A stretch of 64,000 nt of DNA from Phragmites australis (GCF_958298935.1 NC_084934.1:1614501-1678500); one strand, 5' to 3'. Shown: positions 1 through 11,122, counted from the stretch's first letter. Notes: a model not told the origin generated them from the sequence alone. Made by a program: numbers and translations.

Positions 1-1718
1 AGGTTACCATTGTGATGCACTAACTTAAATGGACCTCATTCCCATGTCCTTGGACACCACTGAAATCGCATTTTATGGTAATCCCTTAGTAAAATGGTCT
101 GCTAGATTTTTCTCAGTACGCACGTAGCTCACAGATATTACTCCGGAGTTTCTCATTTTCCAGACAGATTTAAGTCTACGCTTCACATGTTTGGAGGACT
201 TAGTATTATCCTTAATACTCATAACCTTGGCTAGCACAGTTTGGTTATCGCAGTACATAAGGATTGGTGGTATTAGCTTCTCAACCAATGGTAAGTCCAA
301 TAGAAGCTCTCTTAGCCATTCAGCTTCAACAGTGGCTGTCTCTAGTGCAACAAGTTCTGCTTCCATGGTTGACCTTGTCAAAATAGTTTGTTTACAAGAC
401 CTCCATGAAACTGCACCACCTCCAAGTGTGAATACATAGCCACTGGTAGCTTTGATCTCATCTGCATCTGAGATCCAATTGGAATCACTATATCCTTCTA
501 ACGCAGATGGATATCCTATGTAGTGAATCCCAAATGTTGTTGTGCCTCTCAAATAGCGCAACACTCGCTCAAGTGCCTTCCAATGATCATCTCCTGGATT
601 TGACGAGAACCGACTTAATTTGCTCACAGCAAAGGAAATGTCAGGTCTTGTTGCACCAGCCAAATACATAAGGGACCCAATTATCTGTGAATATCTCAAT
701 TGATCTATTCCTTGTCCTTCGTTCTTTCGAAGTTTCACACTCGCATCATATGGAGTCAGAGAAACTTTACAGTCTTCAAAGCCAAATCGGCTAAGAATCT
801 TCTCCGCATAGTGGGATTGATTTAAAGTGATCCCATCTTCACTCTTGATCAATTTAATGTTCAAAATAACATCAGTTGGACCCAAATCTTTCATCTCAAA
901 ACAACGAGACAAGAAGAATTTGATTTCATCAATCACGGCAGTATTTGTTCCAAAAATTAGTATGTCTTCAACATACAAGCACAAAATTACTCCTTGACCC
1001 CACCAAAGCGATAGTATACACACTTGTCTGCCTCATTGACATTGAATCTAGTAGATGTTAATGTGTTATCAAATTTTTCGTGCCATTGTTTATGTGCTTG
1101 TTTAAGGCCATACAGGGATTTTAACAGTTTGCACACCTTATTTCCTGCCCAGAAATCTGAAAACCATCTGGTTGCTCCATATAAATTTCTTCCTCCAACT
1201 CTCCATAAAGGAAAGCTGTTTTTACATCCATTTGATGAACATGAAAATCATAGGAAGCTGCTAAAGCAAGAAGCACTCTGATGGTAGTAATTGTTGCGAC
1301 AGGAGAATAAGTATCAAAAAAATCCTCTTCCTCTTTTTGGGTATAACCCTTGGTCACAAGCCTAGCCTTGTACTTTTCAACAGTACCATCGGGCCTTAAT
1401 TTCTTTTTAAAGATCCACTTACACCCAACTGGTTTACACCTGCTTGGAATATCAGTAATCTCCCAAGTCCCATTAGACATGATAGAGTCCATCTTGCTAT
1501 GGACCGCCTCTTTCCAATACTCTGCATCAGGAGATGCAAAAGCCTCCGAAAGAGTTTTTGCATATCATCGACAAGATATACAATAAAATCATCACCAAAA
1601 GATTTTGCAATCCTTGGTCTTTTGCTCCTCCTACGAGCCTCATCAACTATATTGTCTTCCTTGTCAGATATCTCATTATTTGATTCAGGTGGTATAAAGG
1701 TTTCAGGAGATGGGTGGC
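1..1718 (-). pseudogene. Ty1/copia pol remnant (RT and RNase H), frameshifted
   Basis: Decayed polyprotein of a Ty1/copia retrotransposon, read on the minus strand. The N-terminal reverse transcriptase block lies at 1121-1492 and shows KWIFKKKLRPDG, YKARLVTKGYTQ and [10 protein letters not shown]. The C-terminal RT and RNase H block lies at 73-1023. The catalytic motif reads YVED instead of YVDD (altered Asp codon near 967-969), and the RNase H motifs YSDSNW, TMEAEL and YCDN follow, ending at [10 protein letters not shown] further piece with RRSKRPRIAKSFGDDF sits near 1560-1660 in another frame. At least two frame breaks and the altered active site show it is dead. The protease and integrase are absent, and the 3' end reaches the window edge. 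The family assignment is secure; the lineage within copia was not determined. Confidence 0.9.
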
Positions 1719-1810
1719 GGTCGGGGGCAGTCGGGCGAAAGATTGGGTGGGATTGGATTGAGACCGATCTCACCCGACTTTATCTGTTTTTATTTATTTT
1801 TTATTTTTTC

Positions 1811-1936
1811 TCTAATCCAACGGTCTAAACTTATTTAGCTCGCTACAGTTTCATCAAGTGTCCAAACAGGACGTTAGATAGTAAAATAGAATCATCTCGA
1901 CGAGATCTACGCATCCGTGGTCTTTGATCGTCCATC
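1811..1936. repeat. Shared locus-flank repeat X, copy 1
   Basis: About 130 bp of non-coding sequence starting near TCCAACGGTCTAAACTTA and ending near GATCTACGCATCCGTGG. Diverged copies lie at 5321-5450 and 54618-54750, each upstream (on the plus strand) of a member of the DUF1719-like cluster. It marks the left part of the duplicated locus unit. The function is unknown and I see no coding signal. Confidence 0.7.
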
Positions 1937-1940
1937 CCGG

Positions 1941-2805
1941 TGTTGGTAATATGCGCAAAATTCTAATTCCAGATTCTATACAATGGCATATTTCACAAAT
2001 TATAACAGATGAACAAACTTCTTACCCTAGCAGCAAGCAATAGTACCAAAAATCCATCAGGTTCATCAAGAACTCACAGTCGGGTTGATGAAGGGATGAA
2101 ATTGATGATGTGTCGATTCGCTGCCATGCAGATCGTAGATGAAGAAGTGCAGAGCGGTCGCGCAGGTGCACTGCCCAGAAACCTTATTGCCGTCCCTCAT
2201 GCGGGCTTCACGACGACAGAGGCTCGGAGATACCGCTCACCCTCCACCCTTGTGCACGCCAAGGAGAAGGGCCGGTGAGATCCGGCAGCACAACACACAA
2301 AACAGTGATCTGGGTGGATGGAGAAGAAAATGTGGAGCAGAGAGTTGTCTTCCTCAAAGCCTGGACGTCTTCAGGATTTATATGGAATTGGCTGCCCTCT
2401 TGGAGCCGTTTTCTTTCATAAATTGCCCACTAATTGGCTGCCTCCATAACTGACCAATTACTCTCAGGATTAAGGCATTGATCGCGATTAAAAGGGTTGA
2501 TTATGACATTGATCACAATTAAAAGGGAGAGCAGCAAAAAAGACTTGCTATTTTGTACTGCCACGCCACGCCACACCACGGTCGCGCGTCGTAAATCACG
2601 CGGATATTCACGCAAAAAATTACACAAATACGTGCGCGTGTGAATATAGCAAAGTATGCTCTCTCTTTCTCATTTTCTCTATTTCAAAGAGGGAAGAAAA
2701 CTCTATTATTTAAGTTGGTTTACATTCACTTGCCTTACAATATGGGATTAAATCTTGTTGCTTTGTATTCTCATGAATAGACTTTATATGGGTCACATTC
2801 CAACA
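1941..2805. mobile_element. Solo LTR, copia-like, with near-perfect target duplication
   Basis: An 865-bp block that begins TGTTGGTAAT and ends ATTCCAACA, so its ends are the complementary TGTTGG and CCAACA expected of an LTR. It is flanked by CCCGG (1936-1940) and CCAGG (2806-2810), a 5-bp target duplication with one mismatch. The paralogous locus at 5440-5490 runs through the same flank without the block, which supports an insertion. No internal coding domain is attached, so it is best read as a solo LTR left by LTR-LTR recombination. The transcription direction is not established. Confidence 0.7.
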
Positions 2806-2897
2806 CCAGGCAACGATTGAAAAGGTCAAAGCTCGTAATTCTCACAGGTCCCATGATCAACTTCGGAATTTCTGAAAATTCTTGGGTAAATACACCA

Positions 2898-3118
2898 TGC
2901 AACTAGCCGGCACAGAGTGAGTTTACTCTACTTTCAATCCAAAGTACAGTATCTGTGTCGTCGTATTGGATAGCAAAATACAAAACGATTTGCTCACATC
3001 TAGACATAGCAAAATATATAGTTTTATTTCTCAAAGTACGTACAGTAGCAGGATTTCTGGTGGTCCCATTATATTACATAGAGCAAGGGAAACACGCTAC
3101 ATCATAAATACCATCTTA
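2898..3118 (-). repeat. DUF1719-like locus 3' flank, copy 1 (left part)
   Basis: Homologous to the 3' untranslated flanks of loci 2, 5 and 7 (8704-8930, 30640-31080 and 55531-55770). It contains TTTATT at 3023-3028, which is AATAAA on the minus strand at the same relative place as in the other loci. It is the terminal part of a broken locus 1 and is cut at 3118 by the Helitron that follows. Confidence 0.8.
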
Positions 3119-3921
3119 TCTATCCTATATACTAACGGCGGAATCCCTGACTCTCATGACTCTGCTACTGTAGCTACTGTAGCAGGTTCTCACCCATCAC
3201 TGTATATATAGCAGGTTCTCACCCATCACTGTATATATATATGTGGATATATATACGGATATGTATGTGGATACGTATACATATATACATATCTGTATAT
3301 ATATAATATATTTTCTATTTTCGGAAATGTATACGTATACGTATGTATGTATATGGATACATATACGGATATGTATATAGATATAGATACACATATATAT
3401 ATACATATATACGTATTTGTATATATATAATATATTTTCTATTTTCGGAAATACTAGGAAATGTGAAAGGAAAATTTATTATATTGATAAATCGACTGAA
3501 ACAATCTAAACTGCAAAGAAAAAAAACTAAAACAAAACAAATTTTGTTACATTCGGATTACTCACGTAACTACTGTTCACAAATATATTATATATAAATA
3601 TATAAATATATATATATATATACAAATATATATTTATATTTTTATATGTATATTACATACATGAGTTTAGATGAATTCAACATCCCACTTTCAATAACAT
3701 ATACTAACGGTGAAAAAATCAGTGCACTAATACGAAACAAATTTTGTTAGTTTCGTATTACTGACGTAACTACTGCTCAGCAATATATTATTGTGTGTCT
3801 ATATATATATATATATATAAATCGATGCGCTCTGTGTATTATTAAAACTACTACAAAACATGCAACATTTAAATATAATATTTATTCAAAACGAAGCAGC
3901 AAAACGCACCAATCTACCTAG
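3119..3921 (+). mobile_element. Non-autonomous Helitron, precisely bounded
   Basis: An 803-bp block that starts TCTATCCTATATACTAA and ends CTAG, lying between a host A (3118) and a host T (3922), with no target duplication. These are the hallmarks of Helitron insertion (5' TC, 3' CTRR, A/T target). Removing it joins CCATCTTA to TTACATTGATC, which is the uninterrupted sequence seen in the paralogous flanks near 8913 and 55750. No Rep/helicase coding is present, so it is non-autonomous. I could not see a convincing 3' subterminal hairpin, which is the one weak point. The interior is AT-rich and partly duplicated. Confidence 0.8.
3241..3453. repeat. AT-rich imperfect tandem duplication inside the Helitron
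   Basis: Two copies (about 3241-3332 and 3350-3453) of an alternating TA/GTAT tract, each ending in TATTTTCTATTTTCGGAAAT. A second internal duplication pairs ATTACTCACGTAACTACTG near 3560 with ATTACTGACGTAACTACTG near 3756. No coding content. Confidence 0.8.
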
Positions 3922-4125
3922 TTACATTGATCGAGACACCGAACACCAGCAGCTAGTGGCCATTACATTTACACCACGCCTAGAGCGAGCACATTTCGTG
4001 AGTTGGGACCTCAACAAAGAAGCAAAGGAAACATCTTGTTCAGGCTAAGCATCAATGACCTACTAAACACTTGTACGCCTTCTCTTCGCAGCTCTCCGCC
4101 AGGGTCTTGGAACTGCCAAAATATA
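3922..4125 (-). pseudogene. DUF1719-like locus 1, 3'-terminal scrap
   Basis: This stretch continues the shared 3' flank and then about the last 20 codons of the family. On the minus strand, 4062-4122 matches the locus 2 C-terminal region that encodes the basic RRAAKRRR tail, with a small indel upstream that breaks the frame. Everything further 5' is missing and replaced by unrelated sequence from about 4126. It is a gene remnant, not expressed protein. Confidence 0.75.
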
Positions 4126-4880
4126 CAGTTCCGGGCATACAATAAACATGAATAACTGCAACAAACAAGACATATCTCATTTTACCTCATAAATCAGAAA
4201 AAACATTCAAAAGGCAGAAAGTAAGTTACATGCTCATTTTTAATTTAATAAATTTATTAGTAAGTGTGGTCATTAAAAGATGGAGGTAACTAAATAACAA
4301 GTTAAAGCATAGTCATCCACTGCATTCACTTACCTTCACCGATGATAAAGGTAGAAAATAGCTACGTCCCGAAGTGGCACCACTGAACAAGTGCATAAAT
4401 TAGCAACAAAACGCCGTGACAACAAAAATAAAAGGAGGCACATACGCCTACGCCCAAAAACCCCGCAAACACGACAACCGAGATCTATATAACCATATAT
4501 TCCACTTAGCCTGTAAGACATCAAACGAGTACTTCCGCTAAAGAGGTCGAACACCTAAGAGCAACAATCAACAACACGCAAACTAACTCTCGCCAGACAA
4601 CTACACCGATTAGACAAAACCTCTTAAACCACTTAACCTAAAAGAACAAGACCAACGCCATCAAAAAGCTAACGACAAGGCCTACAACTTTCATTATAAT
4701 CATATGATCGGATTCATCACCGATTAGGCCTCAATTTCCAAATTAAAACATTGCACGCAATGGATCGACCCAAACACCAATTCGACGATGGAAACGACTG
4801 ATCCCAACTATCTACAAGCATCTAATGACTACGAAGAGGTCACCTTTGCAGCGAGGTCTCAAATCAACAACGAAATCCAA
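4126..4880. other. Non-coding stretch, retrotransposon LTR-like
   Basis: No gene is seen. The style (minus-strand phrases such as ACAACTTTCATTATAATCATATG and short open frames only) resembles the long AT-rich LTRs of grass Ty3/gypsy elements, but no terminus or target duplication was found. Treat as unidentified. Confidence 0.3.
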
Positions 4881-4888
4881 CAAACTCG

Positions 4889-5037
4889 AGGAAATTTTCC
4901 TTCTTCCCCCTTCTTCTTCTTTCTTCCATCTCCTCTTTCTCCTCCTTCCTCTTCTTCCTTCTTCTCCTTTCTTCTTCTTCTTCTTTTTTTCCTTCTTTCT
5001 TTCTTCTTTCTTCTTTCTTTCTTCCTTTTCTTGCTAT
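4889..5037. repeat. Polypyrimidine (CTT/CCT)n low-complexity tract
   Basis: About 150 bp almost entirely of C and T, with CTT and CTTT units. The open frames across it in both directions are compositional artefacts. Confidence 0.9.
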
Positions 5038-5320
5038 TGACCGGCCCCTACCTTCAGCCAGCACGCCCCCTCCTCCCTGCTCCTCCCGTCCTTTTCTCCC
5101 TTGCACTTACCAGCCGGCGAGTGCAATTGGCACGGTGCGGCTAGTAGCGGCCAGGCTCAATGATGGGCAGCTGGGCCAGCATTGGCTCGGTCAGGACGGC
5201 GGCGATGATGGGCTCGGGCGCCTAGGGTTGAGCGGTGTGGCCCTGGTCAGTCGTGCGAGATGGGTGAGGATCGGGGTGGTTACCGATCCCTCCCAACTAT
5301 CTTCTTTTTTTATTTTTTTT

Positions 5321-5787
5321 CTCCTATCCAACAATCCAAATGTATTGGGCTCACTACGACTTCATCGAGTGTCTAAACAGAATGTTAAATAGCAAAACAG
5401 AATCGTCTTGATGAGATCTACGCAACTGTGGTCTCCGATCGTCTAACCGACCAATGGTGTAAAAGCCAAAATTTGCACTCCTCACAGGTCTCACTATCAA
5501 CAAATGAATTTTCACATTTTTTGGGTATTACATGAAGCCGGTCAACAAATACTGAAGTCGATGAACCAAGTTGCCCAGTACTAGTTTCATTCTTTTCAAG
5601 CAAACACTTGGAACGCAAAGTGTTTGAAATTTAGTTTTATTTCAGCCTTTAAGTATACAAGGTTTGAAGCATGTGTAGCTCTGGAGCCTCCTCGGCTGCC
5701 CTACTCCTCAACTGGACGCGGCTCGGGGCCGTCGTCTGGGACCCCGTCAGTCACCAGCCGCCAGCAAGCGTGCCGTACCCACCAGAG
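5321..5787. repeat. Locus-flank repeat X copy 2 plus shared upstream unit
   Basis: Contains the second copy of repeat X (5321-5450), then a segment shared with 29940-30215 and 54890-55090 that includes GTCGATGAACCAAGTTGCC and GGTTTGAAGCATGTG. A GC-rich tail at 5671-5787 is shared with 30090-30215. It is the left half of the locus 2 duplication unit. The homology is abruptly lost at 5788, where foreign sequence begins. Confidence 0.75.
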
Positions 5788-5838
5788 TTTTTTTTAAGTA
5801 CATTCACATGCACACCCTATCGCCTACACGTGCGCACC
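5788..5838 (-). mobile_element. Possible SINE 3'-tail fragment
   Basis: On the minus strand the segment reads as a GTGTGCATGTGAATGTAC-type 3' region followed by a short A tail. This resembles the 3' end of the tRNA-derived SINE at 49312-49613 in style. Only about 50 bp are present, so the call is weak. Confidence 0.3.
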
Positions 5839-8370
5839 CTGGGTTCATCTAAAATCAGTGCGGCCACATGTAGACAAAGTTATAGTACTTTTCATAAGTT
5901 TTTCATATTGATAAAGTGTGCAACTTTTGTGTACTTAGAATCCCGGTTATGGTTCTCAAAATTTGCTGCCATCAATTGTTGACATATTACGCTGATGAAT
6001 GTTCAGAGCTTGATTAGAAATTGATAATGACATTTTATGAAGATCAAATCTATAACAACGTTGTTGAGGATGGAAATTTATATGTCCTCTTGAATTTTGA
6101 GAATTTTTTTATGTATAGATTAGTAGATATAAAAATGTGAATCTTGCTGCCTGAATTTTTAGACAATTCTCGAAGCCTATTTATATTTTTTGTTTAGGTC
6201 ACCTTTATGGCAAAATAAAAATATATTTTCTCTACAAAAGTTGTAGGTATTGTTCTGTATATTTCGAGAATGTATTTATTTGCTATTGCATCTGCAGTAA
6301 AAAAAAATAGATATGAAAAAGATAAACACTGCTGCTCTTATCGAACGAATGTGAGGTGTGCTGTTTTTAACGGTTCTTCCTTGTATGAGGGTTTTGGGCA
6401 TATGCGTGTCTTATATTCTATATGTGCTTGTTACTGGGAGTGGTTGTGTTGAGATGTGGTTGTGAATTAGGTGGTGGTGCTCTGGATCGCACTTGAGGTT
6501 TGTCGTTCTCGTCGTCGGTAAAGGTAAGTGAACGTAGCTATTGTGTTGTTACAACTTTAACTTGTTATTTTTACTGCCTACATCCTTAAAATGCAGCACG
6601 CATGATTATATTCAATAATTTGAGATATTATACCTATTGTGCCATTTATGTTTGAAGGTTTGGAAAAGAATGTGGGGATTGCGGCTATGTTTTTAGTACA
6701 TTGCTTCATGCTTTTACGATAATACTCTTTTCTAATGACTTTAGAAATTCATAATGTGGTTATTGATATATTGCTTATACGTGACGCTTGCTTATGTAGC
6801 CATCCGTGCCATGACTTGCTTTAATTCCGATAATAAAGATTATTAGATTTTTTTAAAGGTTTCATGGGTGATGAAGTTAGTCTAGTGGCTATGTTGTTGA
6901 TGTCGGTGGTTCTAGTACCTTTAGCATATTTATACATTTATGCTTCTCGACGGTTAACTTGCTTAAATTAATAGTAAAGTTGGGACTATAGGTGGTGATA
7001 GAAGTAAGCATCCTACGTTGTTGTAGTAAAGTAGCAGCGTTAGAGATAGACACTATGTCCAGAAGTTGACATATAGTTCATCCGATTTGATACTAACTAC
7101 ATGTTATCTTAACCATGCTAAAATGAAGGGGGGTCAACTATGGATGACATCGAATGAATATTCATCTTGTTGATGAGTCCTTTTGGTGATAGTTTCTCTT
7201 TATTCGTGGCTGACCCTGGTTGTGGTGAAGAGATACTTTATGTATTGTTTTATATTGAAAATCATGACTTATGTTATTTTCATCTTGAAATAAGTTATTC
7301 ATGGGTATATGGATTTATGAAGATGATATTCATCTTGTGACATTCCATTGCATTTGCATATGCATTGGAAGTTATGTCACGAACCGATGGTTGCAATCGT
7401 ATCGGTACAACATCATATATTGTTGTAATACGATGCAACTTCATACCTTATTGGCTATGAAGGCAGTGGACATACGCATTGCACTGCATACATGTGCATT
7501 TTATTTACAATTATTGAAGATTATTCATGTGGAAGTGTTATATATTGAAGTTGCTATGGAAGTGAATATGAGAAGTGATGCTTCTCAGAAGTTTATATGC
7601 AGTGTGGTTTAAATTGTGTACATTTATTTTGGTTGTGATGGATCGCATATAGTTATTTAAGTAATACTATTACTTGTGGATGGTAAGAGGTCATAAGTGG
7701 ATGATCTCTGTGGAGTTGGTATATATTGTGCCATGTAATTTCAATTTTTTTTCATGATGCTCTTGCTAGGGTGATCCTCATGTCATACTTATTTAAGTCT
7801 TAGAGGATTATATTTTCACTTATGTGTTTCATACTATGTCCTATATCATGAGTGCTACTTCTAGCATATTTTGTTGTAGATGTTTTACCATGATCACCTA
7901 ATACTCATATACGAAGAAGTGCATCTTTACATTTATATAGAATGAACTTGCTAAATAGTGATAATATCTTTTATTATTTTGTATATTTGTTGAAATATTA
8001 AATTGATGTTTTAATAATTATGGTTTAAATAACTTGTTAAAATAGTTTACTTGTTGAGATTTTTTCAATCTCACTCTTGCACATCATTCACTTTTATATT
8101 ACCCCCGAATCCTTTAATGTTGTGTTGTACTAAAAACCTAGATGATAAAGTCTTTTACTTAATAGGATCATAGTGATATTAAACCTATTGTTGAGTTGTT
8201 TAATTTGACTTATTCATATTGTTCAGCTTGAACTATATCATGTTCTTAACATGTTTAAGAATATGTTGGTGTTGCTTCTGTGTTGCTCTATCTATATGCT
8301 GTCGAAATTTTATAGTTTAACTTTTTATAGGGAAGTTTAGTGGCATCTCAGGTTTTATGGTTCAGTGTTA
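5839..8370. other. 2.5 kb AT-rich non-coding insertion, probably LTR-derived
   Basis: This block interrupts the locus unit. The paralogous copy at 30090-30330 runs from the equivalent of 5787 to the equivalent of about 8376 with only some 90 bp between, so most of this block is inserted and a little host sequence was lost. It has no coding frame longer than about 100 codons and no recognisable protein. AT-rich prose-like sequence with scattered short motifs resembles long grass gypsy LTRs. No clear TG...CA ends or target duplication were found. Confidence 0.4.
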
Positions 8371-8375
8371 CACAT

Positions 8376-9079
8376 GTGATCTTAGGACCGACAGACCAAC
8401 ACAGGGAGTCGGCAAGGTCTGTGCCTATGTCATTGCTATAAGAAGTGCGCGAGGTCTGTGCCTGACGATGACTAGAGGCTGCACCTGCGACTACAGAAAC
8501 TGACCTCGACAGGGATAATGGCTTTGTTTCTCCGGTGCGCCGTGTTCTTCGCCATGGCCAACGGCTTCTGCTTCTGGTGATCATGTCATTTCGCCCCTGT
8601 TGTGACAGAACTCAGCGTTTTGTGCTAGGATAATATACAGGGAACATGGTGCTTGTGTCGAAGTGTTTCATAAAGATGGTATCTGTTAGGAAACTCGTGA
8701 CAATGCAACTTGCCGGCACAGAGTGAGTTTACCCTACTTTCAATCCAAAGTACAGTATCTGTGTCGTCGTATTGGACAGCAAAATACCAAACGATTTGCT
8801 CACATCTAGACATAGCAAAATATATAGTTTTATTTCTCAAAGTACGTACAGTAGCAGGATTTCCGCTGGTCCCATTATATTACATTGAGGAAGGGAAACA
8901 CGATACATAAATACCATCTTATTACATTGATCCAGACACCGGACACCACACTAGTTCACCTCCAGCAGCTAGGGGCCATTACATTTACACCACACCTAGA
9001 GCGAGCACATTTCGTGAGTTGGGACCTCAACAAAGAAGCAAAGGAAACATCTGGTTCAGGCTAAGCATCAATGAGCTAC
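8376..9079 (-). repeat. Locus 2 3' flank and 3' UTR region
   Basis: Shared with 30313-31130 and 55120-55850. Part of it is transcribed 3' UTR if the conserved poly(A) signal is used. The right end abuts the locus 2 stop codon directly. Confidence 0.7.
8829..8834 (-). terminator. Putative poly(A) signal AATAAA for locus 2
   Basis: AATAAA on the minus strand, about 250 nt beyond the stop codon. It is conserved at the same relative place in locus 1 (3023-3028), locus 5 (30978-30983), locus 6 (42451-42456) and locus 7 (55655-55660), within the shared context AGAAATAAAA. Conservation across diverged copies supports use. Confidence 0.5.
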
Positions 9080-10408
9080 CTAAACACTTGTACGCCTTCT
9101 CTTCGCAGCTCTCCGCCCGAGTCTTGGAGGTTCCAGGGGTGGCGTTTTGGCGCTTGGTTTGTCCAAATAAATTGATGCCATACCATGTGAAGAGTACCAA
9201 ATCACAGCATACTCCTCTGGCCCTGGCTGGCGGAGCAAGCAGTCGATTGCCTTTGATCTTGCCATCTCCCCCATAAGTTGTATGCTACTACCATTTATAT
9301 GCTCTACTTTGTCTTCAAATATAAGGCTAATACCCTGCGGGCCTGGATCCGAGATATGAGGCGAGAAGAAAAATGTCAGAAACAGAAGTGGTGCGTTTAT
9401 GCCCACTACTTCATCGGTTGAGCTATGCAACATGTACTCCCGCGCTGAAATCCAGCAATTGAAATTGATTACAATAACTGGCTCTAGAACTCCGTGTGAT
9501 GGCTCTGACGAGACAACGTTGTTAGCGCAACATACTGGATCTGGGCGCCAACTTTTTGTAACTCTGACAAATGTTTCTTCACTCAGACCCCACGGAGGAG
9601 CATAGGAATGGGAAATGTCTTGTAAACTAGATAGCAGAGTGATTTCTCCTATCGCGGATTCAGTCACAAAATTGAATTGGGATGCCAGTAACTGCAAGCA
9701 CCTAATAGCAGTCTCGACTAAGTTTGTACCTTGAGAGATTCGAAGCCTCAGTATTAGAAAGAAATATTTTGCTGGCATCTTGCGATCCTTGTAGAAGTAA
9801 TATAGCTCTACCTCTACGCCACGCCCTTCCGAACATACGGGCCATATGTAAATATAGCGTGATTGGCTTCCTCTCACCATTCCATACGTGAGAGTTTTCC
9901 CTTCAAGAAGATGCCTTTCAAGAGGGTAGCGAAAGATGCCATGCCGGAGTGGACAGCCAGCCTCCACGTCTCTCACAAACTTGTCAGCACATTCTGCGAG
10001 CCATTCGAACCTTCGGACAACAGACGAACTCAAGTACTCCTCCTTGCTCAAGCCAAGAAGAGATGACATGGAAGAATTTCTTGCACGCCCAAGGATCCGT
10101 TCAAGGAAGGGGAAGGAGGATCGTGTTACTTCTTGTCCGATACCGTGCTTGTGGTTGTTGAGCAAGCTTGTGCCCTCGTTGTAGGCTCGCTCGATCACCT
10201 TCCTGCGACGAAGCAGCGAGATGTATGCGATTGGCAGCTTCCCGGTCCTCTCAAGAGCAAACTCCAACTGAGAGAGTGCCATCTCGAGCCTCTCGATGCC
10301 GTGCCCTGCGGACGCCTTCTCCTCCAACTTGTTTGAGATGTACGATGACACTCCGCTCACGCCCTCCTGAGCGACGGCCGAAGCCACCACTCCCACCATT
10401 TCCGCCAT
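9080..10408 (-). CDS. DUF1719-like protein with Rx/NLR-type N terminus (locus 2)
   Basis: An intact, intronless 442-codon gene starting MAEMVGVVASAV and ending in TAG. Residues 1-90 form an amphipathic, probably helical N terminus (SYISNKLEEKASAG, LEMALSQLEFALERTG, SLLRRRKVIERAY) like the Rx-type N-terminal domain of NLR resistance proteins. There is no NB-ARC or LRR. The body carries FPFLERI (99-105), RYPLERHLLEGKTL (160-173), IWPVCSEGRGVEVEL (188-202), the signature WRPDPVCC (287-294) and a GxxEPVI strand (about 306-312). The tail GRRAAKRRR (431-439) looks like a nuclear localisation signal. The start is the same in loci 2, 3 and 7. I recognise the family as the grass-specific DUF1719 group, sometimes labelled rust-resistance-like; no biochemical role is known to me. 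A defence function is inference from the N terminus. No signal peptide or membrane segment is seen. Confidence 0.8.
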   Translation of the reverse strand: MAEMVGVVASAVAQEGVSGVSSYISNKLEEKASAGHGIERLEMALSQLEFALERTGKLPIAYISLLRRRKVIERAYNEGTSLLNNHKHGIGQEVTRSSFPFLERILGRARNSSMSSLLGLSKEEYLSSSVVRRFEWLAECADKFVRDVEAGCPLRHGIFRYPLERHLLEGKTLTYGMVRGSQSRYIYIWPVCSEGRGVEVELYYFYKDRKMPAKYFFLILRLRISQGTNLVETAIRCLQLLASQFNFVTESAIGEITLLSSLQDISHSYAPPWGLSEETFVRVTKSWRPDPVCCANNVVSSEPSHGVLEPVIVINFNCWISAREYMLHSSTDEVVGINAPLLFLTFFFSPHISDPGPQGISLIFEDKVEHINGSSIQLMGEMARSKAIDCLLRQPGPEEYAVIWYSSHGMASIYLDKPSAKTPPLEPPRLGRRAAKRRRTSV

Positions 10409-11104
10409 TATTGGGTAACGAGCTAATCGACCAGATAGCTAGCTACACATAGCAGTAGGAAAATTAGAAAGTAGCGAGAAAGGCAGAGGAAATTTTCTAC
10501 CTAGATCCTAACACGGAGGAGGCGACGACTGCGGATTCCTAAGCGCGACGACAGCAACACCAATGGTCGAGGGAGGGTGGCTGGTCCTGACGGAACCTGA
10601 TGTGGTTAGCTTCGCGGAGGGTCTATGTATGGATGGCAACTGGTCGGATCGGGTCGGGTGCGGATTGAGCTAAAACCCACTTATCATGAAACCTGAAATT
10701 TAAAATCTAATCCGCACCTAAATTGCTATTCGGGTTGAATTATACCCGCATCCGAATCCGACGGGGACCGAAAACTGGCGGAGACCTGTCGGGTCTGGCA
10801 ACAGACCTTGTTTAACCAGAGTGCAGCAACTGAGCAGCAGAATTACAAAACTTGTATGAATATTTTGTCAGGCTCCAATGATCACATCTTCAAAATAACA
10901 AATAGCAACAGAGTGCAGCAACCTGGCCAGACAAATTCAGTTCATACAAATTCAGCAACATGAACAGAGTAGCATACCAACGGAATAACAAACAGAAATT
11001 CTGAGAGAATCAGTTCATACAAATTCAGCAACATGAGCAGAGTAGCATAGCAACAGAATAATAAACACAAATTCTGATAGAATCAGTTCATACAAATTCA
11101 GTTC
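10409..11104. repeat. Locus 2 upstream region, duplication unit D1 (left part)
   Basis: The gene leader (10409-10610) is followed by a segment with GATCGGGTCGGGTGCGG near 10650, of the kind seen at the ends of some grass hAT-type small elements, then a tract with repeated TTCATACAAATTCAG. The whole stretch recurs at 19841-20533 and, in part, at 21051-21470. A core promoter could not be identified with confidence. The tract is split at 11104 by the copia insertion and resumes at 17576. Confidence 0.7.
11100..11104. repeat. Target-site duplication AGTTC (left) of the copia element
   Basis: AGTTC at 11100-11104 is repeated at 17576-17580. The empty site, with AGTTC once, is present in the sister repeat near 20530 (CAAATTCAGTTCATCCC). 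Confidence 0.95.
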
Positions 11105-11122
11105 TGTTAGACTGATCTCTCA

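Noticed and set aside
4788..5144. A 118-codon frame rich in Phe, Leu and Ser
   Set aside because: It is the translation of a CTT/CCT microsatellite.
8348..8910. Short frames of about 60-80 codons downstream of locus 2
   Set aside because: They fall in the duplicated 3' flank and are not conserved in loci 5 and 7.
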